Shown piece after piece: positions 47,922 through 53,564 of a stretch of 53,564 nucleotides of DNA. The stretch comes from Alphaproteobacteria bacterium. Its GTDB lineage: Bacteria > Pseudomonadota > Alphaproteobacteria > Micavibrionales > Micavibrionaceae. The position numbers and the translations under genes are program-made. The notes beneath the pieces were generated by a model, which had not been told where the DNA came from, ran no database searches, and was given only the letters and a program-made list of their open reading frames with translations. Where the stretch lies: positions 1-53,564 of the forward strand of contig JAGRIJ010000014.1 of NCBI GenBank assembly GCA_020443295.1. Reading direction: 5' to 3'. Positions within the stretch are counted from its first letter, which is position 1, and each line of letters begins with the position of its first letter.

Positions 47922-48851
47922 ATGTCTAGAGAAAGCATGTCCCGGGAAAGCAAGCAGGAGCAGCGGTGGAGATCGTTGCTTCCGGTTATTGGTGATCATA
48001 CCGAGTGGTTTGACGCTCTGGTGCAGAACCTTTTCTATCATGAAATGAAAGGCAAGCTGCTCGCGGTTGAAAAGCCCCTTTCCTTTGCTGAATGGATCAA
48101 GAATACGCGTCAGGACGGTATTGTTCAGGAAGAGCTTCTTGAAAAGCTTGCTGCAATGCACAAAGATATGATGCGTGCCGGTGACAAGCTTTTGGTCGAT
48201 TCCAAAGAAGTTAAGGTCAAGCCGGATTTCGAGGCGTTCCAGACTTTCATCAATATCTATGAAGAATTCATGCAGAGGCTGCGGCGTCTTGAGCGTGATT
48301 TCCTGCTTGATGGGACCGGGTACGATCCCTTTACAGGCCTGCGCAGTCCGAAAGTCCTGTTTCAGGATATTGAGCGCGAGTTGCACCGTCTTTCGCGCCG
48401 GGGCAAACATTTCTGTATTGCTTTTGGCCGGATTGATGAAGTTGAGAAAATCGAAAAATACTATTCCGAGTCCGAGCGCAATGGCTTCGTCAAGGCGATT
48501 GCCGATCTTATCAAGTTGAGCGTCCGTTCTTTCGACGATGCCTATTTCATGGGGAATTACGAGTTTGTTCTTTGTCTCAAGCAGGCCGATATGGCGGGCG
48601 GCGTTTCCGCTCTTGACCGGCTGAGAAAGGAACTGGAGCGCAAGAATGTTCTTTTAAAGCTGGGTTCGGAAGAGCTTCCGCTCAGTATGTCCTGCTGTAT
48701 TGCGCAGCCCGTGCAGGGGGACGATATCCGAGAGCTCCTGAAAAATCTCAAGAACGACCTGAACACTTCTAACCGCCAGGCGGATTCCGTTCTTGAGTAC
48801 TATGAAATCAGCCCTCTGCAACGCTACGTACAAGAGACAGGCCAACGCTAA
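47922..48851 (+). CDS. GGDEF-domain protein with degenerate active site
   Basis: 309 residues. The N-terminal about 150 are helical and unassigned. The rest is a GGDEF fold: DPFTGLRSPKVLFQDI at its entry, then KHFCIAFGRIDEVEKI, and the site itself reads YFMGNYEFVLCL, so the GG(D/E)EF loop is GNYEF. Without the glycine and acidic residues it is unlikely to make cyclic di-GMP and may instead bind or sense. The start repeats MSRES twice, so either of two ATGs could be used. It lies just upstream of a histidine kinase gene. Confidence 0.8.
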   Translation: MSRESMSRESKQEQRWRSLLPVIGDHTEWFDALVQNLFYHEMKGKLLAVEKPLSFAEWIKNTRQDGIVQEELLEKLAAMHKDMMRAGDKLLVDSKEVKVKPDFEAFQTFINIYEEFMQRLRRLERDFLLDGTGYDPFTGLRSPKVLFQDIERELHRLSRRGKHFCIAFGRIDEVEKIEKYYSESERNGFVKAIADLIKLSVRSFDDAYFMGNYEFVLCLKQADMAGGVSALDRLRKELERKNVLLKLGSEELPLSMSCCIAQPVQGDDIRELLKNLKNDLNTSNRQADSVLEYYEISPLQRYVQETGQR

Positions 48852-48873
48852 TTTTCAAGGAAGACGCCCTGCC

Positions 48874-50451
48874 ATGCCAAATAAGAAAAAGGGCAGCGAA
48901 CTGACTCCGGATTACAGCGAGCTGTTTTCCAATATGCCTTTGCCCCGCCTGATTATTCAGCCCGGTGAACAGGCGCAATATCTTGTTATTCTCGCTAACG
49001 CGCAGGCGCTTAAGTATTTCGACCGGAGCGAAGATCAACTGATTGGCAAGGATATCCGGGAATTTCTGGACGATGAAAATGTCCGCCATTTTTTGCAATC
49101 GTTTACGGTTTGTATCTCCCGTAAAAAAGCTGTCAGCATTCAAAGCCTTCCGACCATTCCCGGCGGCATGCGCGTCTATGGTTTCTGGATCAACCCGATT
49201 ATGAATGAACAGGGCGATGTGGTTGCCCTGGATCTTCTGGGGCAGCTGGACGTCAAGGATCATTCCATACTCCAGCGTGAGCGCGACGATGCTGTCTCTT
49301 TGCTGGCTTCGATTTTTGAGGTGAGCGAGGTTGGAATTATCGTGACGGATCATACCGGCCTGATTGTCCGGGTGAATGACAGTTTTGTGCGGACCTATGG
49401 CTGGACGCGGGACGAGTTGATCAATGTCGATTTTACCGAGCTTGTTACTCATGACGAACGCGAGCGTGCGCGGATCAATCATAAAAAATTTATCAGTGTC
49501 GGCGTGAGAAGTTCGGGCGAAATAAAAATGATCCGCAAGGACGGCAGTATCGCCAACGTTCTGTTTACATCCGCGACCCTTGAGCTGAGCCAGAACCGGA
49601 AATTTCTGGTTACGACGTTTATGGATATTACGTTGCGTAAGCAGATGGAACAGTCGTTGCGCTACGCCAAGGAGCAGGCGGACTCAGCCAACCGTGCAAA
49701 GTCGGCTTTTCTGGCGAATATGAGCCATGAATTGCGTACGCCCTTGAACGCGATTATCGGCTTTTCCGAGATGATGATGAAGGAAACTTTCGGATCGTTG
49801 GGCAGTCCGAAATACAAGGAATATCTTGGTGACGTTCACCTGAGCGCCGAGCATTTGCTGGAAATCATTAATGAAGTGCTGGATATGTCGAAAATTGAAG
49901 CCGGGCGTCTGGAGCTTCTGGAAGAAGAAGTCGATTTGCGGGAATTGATCAGTTCGGTGGTGCGCATGATGGCTTCGCGGATTTTTTCGGGAGATACAGA
50001 GATCAAGACCGAGATCATGCCCACGCTTCCCAAAATGTGGGCCGATCATCGCCTGATGCGGCAAATGCTGATCAATCTGATGACCAATGCGATCAAGTTT
50101 TCACCCAATGGAGGGCTGATCGTTGTTTTTGCGGATGTCCTGCCCGATGGACGTCTGCAGGTCACGATCAAGGATCAGGGGATCGGTATTGAGAAGCACA
50201 AGATCCAACAGGCCCTTGAGCCGTTTGGCCAAGTCAGTGAAAAGCCTGAAAAGCGGGATTTAAGATATCAGGGGACGGGGCTAGGCCTGCCTCTTTCCAA
50301 GGCGATGGCCGAACTTCACGATGGTGTTCTTGAGATCGAGTCCGAGCCGGGGGTTGGAACAACAGTCTTTCTAACTTTTCCCAGTTATCGCGTGATCAGC
50401 AAAAAAGAGAAGCAGACCGGTTCACAAAAGATTGCCGAAAATAAAGCCTGA
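48874..50451 (+). CDS. PAS-domain sensor histidine kinase (PleC/DivJ-like)
   Basis: Started at 48874 (AAGGAAG upstream), the 525-residue protein has two PAS domains (about residues 15-130 and 140-260), the HisKA box FLANMSHELRTPLNAIIGFSEM, and an HATPase with NLMTNAIKFSP, DQGIGIEKHKI and GTGLGLPLSKAMAELHDG. No transmembrane helix is seen, so it is soluble. The GFSEMM...KYKEYLGDVHLSAEHLLEIINEVLDMSK pattern is typical of alphaproteobacterial PleC/DivJ kinases, which control the cell cycle. No response regulator gene is adjacent. Confidence 0.92.
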   Translation: MPNKKKGSELTPDYSELFSNMPLPRLIIQPGEQAQYLVILANAQALKYFDRSEDQLIGKDIREFLDDENVRHFLQSFTVCISRKKAVSIQSLPTIPGGMRVYGFWINPIMNEQGDVVALDLLGQLDVKDHSILQRERDDAVSLLASIFEVSEVGIIVTDHTGLIVRVNDSFVRTYGWTRDELINVDFTELVTHDERERARINHKKFISVGVRSSGEIKMIRKDGSIANVLFTSATLELSQNRKFLVTTFMDITLRKQMEQSLRYAKEQADSANRAKSAFLANMSHELRTPLNAIIGFSEMMMKETFGSLGSPKYKEYLGDVHLSAEHLLEIINEVLDMSKIEAGRLELLEEEVDLRELISSVVRMMASRIFSGDTEIKTEIMPTLPKMWADHRLMRQMLINLMTNAIKFSPNGGLIVVFADVLPDGRLQVTIKDQGIGIEKHKIQQALEPFGQVSEKPEKRDLRYQGTGLGLPLSKAMAELHDGVLEIESEPGVGTTVFLTFPSYRVISKKEKQTGSQKIAENKA

Positions 50452-50461
50452 CCCATTTTTC

Positions 50462-50590
50462 TTAGTTCTGTGACCTAGGAAGTACAAAAATCCAGAACAT
50501 AATAAATAAAAGTACAAACGTGAAGAAAACAATTCCTGCTGCGTACATGTCGGCTTGCCCAATCCTTGGAATTTTTATCTTGGGCTGCAT
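50462..50590 (-). CDS. Possible 42-residue single-helix membrane protein
   Basis: A short frame on the minus strand from ATG 50590 to TAA 50462 encodes KIKIPRIGQADMYAAGIVFF followed by a strongly hydrophobic helix and a basic end (VLPRSQN). It has the look of a small membrane subunit, but the ribosome site is weak. It occupies the otherwise gene-free gap 50452-50758, in which I see no other feature than the expected fur promoter. Confidence 0.35.
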   Translation of the reverse strand: MQPKIKIPRIGQADMYAAGIVFFTFVLLFIMFWIFVLPRSQN

Positions 50591-50758
50591 AATGTCATAA
50601 AACTTCAGGGACTCCTAATACTTTTTGTTTACCCATGGTTGTTTTTGATTTGTGCCTTGTTTTATACACACTCTTTCTTGCATACTGGCTGTGTTTTTTC
50701 GGTGATGTTGCTCTGCAATATACTTGCCTGTGGACTTTTTACATAAGGGATCTATGTC

Positions 50759-51175
50759 ATGACCGATCTTGAAGAGCGTTGTGTTGAAGCCGGTTTGAAA
50801 ATGACCGGGCAAAGACGTGCCATTCTTGAAGTTCTTCAGAACTCCGGAGATCATCCTTCAGTCGAAGATGTTTATGATCGTGCAAAAAAACTGGATTCAT
50901 CTATCAGTATCGCGACCGTTTACCGGACTTTGAGTTTACTTGATGAGCTAAATTTGGTCACCCGCCACGAGTTTCAGGAAGGGTATTCGCGCTATGAGTT
51001 GAACTGGGATCATCACCATCATCTGGTCGATCTGGAAACGGGCGAGGTTGTCGAGTTTCAGAACGATGAGTTAGAGCGTCTGAAGGTCAAGATCGCCCGC
51101 GAACTGGGATACGACCTGGTCGATCACAGGCTTGAGCTTTATGGAAAGAGGATAAAGAGCAAAGGGAAAAAGTAA
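50759..51175 (+). CDS. fur: Ferric uptake regulator family protein
   Basis: 138 residues with the Fur DNA-binding domain (MTGQRRAILEVLQNSGDHPS, SIATVYRTLSLLDEL) and the metal-binding HHHHLVDLETGEVVEF of the dimer domain. The usual C-terminal CxxC pairs are missing, as in many alphaproteobacterial Fur proteins. A ribosome site AAGGGA precedes the ATG. It represses iron or manganese genes when metal-loaded. Confidence 0.94.
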   Translation: MTDLEERCVEAGLKMTGQRRAILEVLQNSGDHPSVEDVYDRAKKLDSSISIATVYRTLSLLDELNLVTRHEFQEGYSRYELNWDHHHHLVDLETGEVVEFQNDELERLKVKIARELGYDLVDHRLELYGKRIKSKGKK

Positions 51176-51204
51176 TTCCCGTTAAGCCGAGATGGAGACT
51201 TTTT

Positions 51205-51429
51205 ATGTCTTGTAAGGAAATTCATTTTGATGGGGCCCGCGACCCGGAACGGTGCAAATGTCAGGGGGCCGTGTTGAGGACATATACCAGCCTTATTTCA
51301 GCCGGGCGTCCGCATCCGGTCGCGCTTGAAGCGGCGGAGATCGTGTATCGTTATCATCATCCCGAGGATTCAAAGCTGGATGCTGCCCTGACAGTTGAGC
51401 GCTGGATCCATGCCGAGCAATTTCACTAG
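51205..51429 (+). CDS. Small conserved hypothetical protein
   Basis: A 74-residue soluble protein with a Cys-containing start (CKEIHFDGARDPERCKCQG). GGAGA stands before the ATG and the gene begins 30 bp after fur, so it may be cotranscribed. No family name. Confidence 0.6.
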   Translation: MSCKEIHFDGARDPERCKCQGAVLRTYTSLISAGRPHPVALEAAEIVYRYHHPEDSKLDAALTVERWIHAEQFH

Positions 51430-51514
51430 TTTTATTTTGTCCCCTGAGTATGGAAGGGTGTGTGTGTTTGCCAGACGATATTTTTTTCCAGCCTGAAAAG
51501 AAGGAGGTTCCGTT

Positions 51515-51913
51515 ATGGCCTTAAAACTTGAATATAAAGTTCTTTCAGTTGAAACTCACGGACGTGTCCTGCATGGAATCGTTTCCGGAAAGCTGGAGAA
51601 GGAAGACTATGATCTTCTCGTGCCGGAAGCCGAGCGCCTTATTGAGAAAAGCGGAAAAATCAGGGTTCTGGTCGAACTTATCGATTTTAAAGGGTGGAGC
51701 GCGGGCGCTTTGTGGGAGGAGTGCAAGTTCGCTTACCATCATCTGAAGGATGTCGAGCGCATGGCCATGGTGGGCGACCGGGCCTGGGAAAAGGGGCTGA
51801 CCGTTTTCATGAAGCCGTTCGTAGGGGCTGAGTTGCGGTATTTTGACGTGTCGGAACGGCAGGCTGCCGTCGACTGGATCGAAGACGGTCTGGCCGATAG
51901 CGCGGCGGCATAA
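51515..51913 (+). CDS. SpoIIAA-like (STAS/SEC14-type) protein
   Basis: 132 residues with the DUF3478/SpoIIAA-like fold: LLVPEAERLIEKSGKIRVLV, FKGWSAGALWEECKFAYHH, MAMVGDRAWEKGLTVFMKPF. Such proteins bind lipids or partners and have poorly known roles. AAGGAGG gives a strong start. Confidence 0.85.
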   Translation: MALKLEYKVLSVETHGRVLHGIVSGKLEKEDYDLLVPEAERLIEKSGKIRVLVELIDFKGWSAGALWEECKFAYHHLKDVERMAMVGDRAWEKGLTVFMKPFVGAELRYFDVSERQAAVDWIEDGLADSAAA

Positions 51914-51934
51914 TCGTTACGCTTTATATTTGTC

Positions 51935-52501
51935 ATGAAGGATGCGTTCAGTCATTTCGGCAAGCGGAGGGGGCTTTTTAAGTTCCTGGCTTTGCTTGTC
52001 GTGCTGGTTTCCTATTTCGCTTATCTGAGCTGGACATACGATTTCGCAACCGGCGGGCTTGTTTCAGCACTGACATGGAGTTTTTTTGTCTTGTGTACGC
52101 CCATCGCCGATGCCGGGTTTTTGATTGATTTTCCAGTCCGTCTGATTCTGGGGCTGCGGATGTTTATCACTGAGCTTTTTGTCTGGGTCCTTGCCATTTC
52201 CCTGAATCTGGCAACTCTTAAGTATGTGCCGGACGATTACGAGAAAAGCGTCTTGACGTCCTTGCTTCACAAAATACTCATTACCCCGTGGCCGTACTGG
52301 AGTATCATCGTCCTGTGTGCGGTCGGGACATTTTTGTCGATTCATTTCGGTGACGAAGTGGTTGATGCCGTCAGTCATGACCACCATCTCAGTCTTCGCC
52401 AAAGCCGGTCGAGATACAAACTGATCGGCATGGCGGTCATCTTTGTTGTTGTGCTCGTATTGTATTACAGGTTAATTGCCATGCTGGATGTGAAGTTTTG
52501 A
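51935..52501 (+). CDS. Conserved inner-membrane protein
   Basis: 188 residues with four membrane helices and a charged C-terminal half (DEVVDAVSHDHHLSLRQSRS). It begins 22 bp after the SpoIIAA-like gene and may be cotranscribed with it. The helix pattern and the CTPIADAGFLIDFPVRLILG segment recall proteins associated with SpoIIAA-like genes, but no function can be given. Confidence 0.7.
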   Translation: MKDAFSHFGKRRGLFKFLALLVVLVSYFAYLSWTYDFATGGLVSALTWSFFVLCTPIADAGFLIDFPVRLILGLRMFITELFVWVLAISLNLATLKYVPDDYEKSVLTSLLHKILITPWPYWSIIVLCAVGTFLSIHFGDEVVDAVSHDHHLSLRQSRSRYKLIGMAVIFVVVLVLYYRLIAMLDVKF

Positions 52502-52528
52502 TGTGCGGGCGCATGAAAGGCGATGAGG

Positions 52529-52882
52529 ATGCATGAGGAACATGAGGCCCGCCTGCCTGTTCATCTCTGGATCGATGCCCAGTTAAGGCCGCTGGCGGAT
52601 CGGGGGGTTTACTATTACATTCAACAGCGCGGGGAGAGAAATTCAGGGATTATTCTGCTCAAGCTGAACGGGCTGGGAGGGCAGTGCCGGCTTTTGATCC
52701 AGCAGCGCGATCTGGAGGGGGTGCTGGGGTGGATGAACGCGACCGGCAAGGAAGAGGTTGAAGAAAAGTCTGCGGACGCCTATATTCAGCGCGCAATGTC
52801 CCGCGATCCCGATCTATGGGTGATCGAAATCGAGGACCGGGCGATGGAAAATCCGTTTGAAGGCCCGATGATTGAAGCTTAA
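52529..52882 (+). CDS. DUF1491 family protein
   Basis: About 117 residues. ARLPVHLWIDAQLRPLADRG, YYIQQRGERNSGIILLKLNG and DPDLWVIEIEDRAMENPFEG are the recognisable blocks of DUF1491, a family found essentially in alphaproteobacteria. Starts at 52529 and 52523 are both possible. Function unknown. Confidence 0.88.
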   Translation: MHEEHEARLPVHLWIDAQLRPLADRGVYYYIQQRGERNSGIILLKLNGLGGQCRLLIQQRDLEGVLGWMNATGKEEVEEKSADAYIQRAMSRDPDLWVIEIEDRAMENPFEGPMIEA

Positions 52883-52918
52883 TATGCAGTGCAGGTTTTA
52901 TTGTAGAAAGGAACGTCG

Positions 52919-53047
52919 ATGAAAAAAGTTCTTATGATGGTGTGTCTGTTTGCGGTGACCGGATTTGTCGCGGGCTGCTCCAATACGATGGAAGGGGCGG
53001 GGCGCGATATCGAGAAAGCCGGACAGAAAGTTCAGGACACGTTCTAG
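52919..53047 (+). CDS. Entericidin EcnA/B-family lipoprotein
   Basis: A 42-residue lipoprotein: signal segment with the lipobox VAGC, then SNTMEGAGRDIEKAGQKVQD, the typical entericidin body. GAAAGGAAC precedes the ATG. Entericidins act in a toxin/antidote pair in enteric bacteria; in alphaproteobacteria single copies of unknown role are common. Confidence 0.85.
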   Translation: MKKVLMMVCLFAVTGFVAGCSNTMEGAGRDIEKAGQKVQDTF

Positions 53048-53071
53048 GTTTTTGCCTGCGAATTTATAAAG

Positions 53072-53099
53072 GCGCGGCCTTATGCTTGGCCGCGCTTTT
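53072..53099 (+). terminator. Rho-independent terminator
   Basis: GCGCGGCC pairs with GGCCGCGC around an 8-nt loop and is followed by TTTTA. It ends the entericidin transcript before prfC. Confidence 0.85.
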
Positions 53100-53113
53100 A
53101 ACATGAGTGCGAC

Positions 53114-53564
53114 ATGAGTTTTAAAGACACAATCAAGAAGAGACGCACGTTCGCGATTATCGCGCACCCGGATGCGGGGAAGACGACGCTGACAGAAAAG
53201 CTGTTGCTGTTCGGGGGCGCGATCCAGATGGCCGGGATGGTGAAGGCGAAGGGCGATCGCCGGCGCGCGCGTTCGGACTGGATGAAGGTCGAGCAGGAGC
53301 GCGGGATTTCGGTTGCGTCGTCTGTCATGACGTTCGATTACAACGATATTACGTTCAATCTTCTGGATACGCCGGGGCACGAGGATTTTTCGGAAGATAC
53401 TTACCGGACGCTGACGGCCGTGGACAGCGCGGTGATGGTTCTGGACTGCGCGAAGGGGATTGAGACACAGACTTTGAAATTATTCGAGGTGTGCCGTTTG
53501 CGGGACATTCCGATCATCACGTTCGTCAACAAGATGGACCGCGACGGGCAGGTGCCGTTCGACC
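53114..53564 (+). CDS. prfC: Peptide chain release factor 3 (3' end outside window)
   Basis: The first 150 residues of RF3, a translational GTPase that recycles RF1/RF2. Visible are [19 protein letters not shown] (G1), the switch I region [26 protein letters not shown] (G3) and FVNKMDRDG (G4). The preceding 15 nt hold another ATG in the same frame that is closed at once by TGA, so 53114 is the start. Confidence 0.96.
   Translation, partial: MSFKDTIKKRRTFAIIAHPDAGKTTLTEKLLLFGGAIQMAGMVKAKGDRRRARSDWMKVEQERGISVASSVMTFDYNDITFNLLDTPGHEDFSEDTYRTLTAVDSAVMVLDCAKGIETQTLKLFEVCRLRDIPIITFVNKMDRDGQVPFD

Noticed and set aside
50555..50746. 63-residue plus-strand membrane protein before fur
   Set aside because: Hydrophobic but without a ribosome site and overlapping a more plausible minus-strand small frame; more likely chance in AT-rich promoter DNA.

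Overview
The window is a chromosomal segment of an alphaproteobacterium interrupted by a genomic island of about 23 kb. The lineage call rests on the gene content: a DUF1491 protein, a PleC/DivJ-style PAS histidine kinase, the GatCAB set, an entericidin-type lipoprotein and an intracellular PHB depolymerase. A deep-branching, Micavibrio- or Rhodospirillales-like host is possible, but I cannot place it more precisely. Both edges cut genes: clpB on the left and prfC on the right.

Left chromosome (1-12480): the clpB 3' end, a lipoprotein, a MurC/Mpl-type ligase, an M17 aminopeptidase, a saccharopine-dehydrogenase-like protein, a TlpA/CcsBA pair for System II cytochrome c maturation, a small secreted protein, a TMEM175-type channel and a secreted repeat protein.

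Island (12481-35770): it sits at the 3' end of tRNA-Ser(CGA). Three copies of a core sequence (12481, 14256, 35756) divide it into two units. The first is a 1.8 kb AT-rich unit with a DUF262 protein and an RX4H HEPN protein, probably a small defence or toxin module. The second is a 21.5 kb integrative mobilizable element (14256-35770). Its GC-rich backbone encodes a MobC-like protein, a relaxase, a VirD4/TraG-type coupling protein, a large serine recombinase and several small conserved proteins, but no type IV secretion channel. Within it lies a lower-GC block (about 16.98-25.7 kb) with seven tightly coupled minus-strand genes: a C5-cytosine methyltransferase carrying an N-terminal XRE helix-turn-helix, Vsr, a SNF2 helicase, a stand-alone EcoRII-N/B3-like domain, a MORC-like GHKL ATPase, an HNH nuclease, and a second GHKL ATPase fused to a PD-(D/E)xK nuclease. 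This is the most exciting content: a complex restriction-modification-type defence system related to the MutL/MORC-containing systems described by Iyer, Abhiman and Aravind (2008).

Two structural results stand out. First, the recombinase gene appears to be split by its own attachment site. In the integrated state it reads through attR into the antisense of the tRNA. If the element ends are joined, the frame continues into 14268-14364 and stops exactly over the start codon of mobC, giving an operon recombinase-mobC-relaxase only in the circle. Second, upstream of the defence operon there is an array of six hairpins about 33 nt apart whose stems vary in a compensating way, followed by a 14-bp inverted repeat and GTACTACA repeats.

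Right chromosome (35758-53564): tRNA-Ser(CGA), a DedA protein, tRNA-Ser(GCT), a TerD protein, gatB, gatA and gatC with interspersed small genes, ruvX, a YgjP-like metallopeptidase, phaZ, a CobD/CbiB-like protein, rpmB, tgt (apparently without its zinc cysteines), a degenerate GGDEF protein, a PAS histidine kinase, fur, several small conserved genes and the start of prfC.
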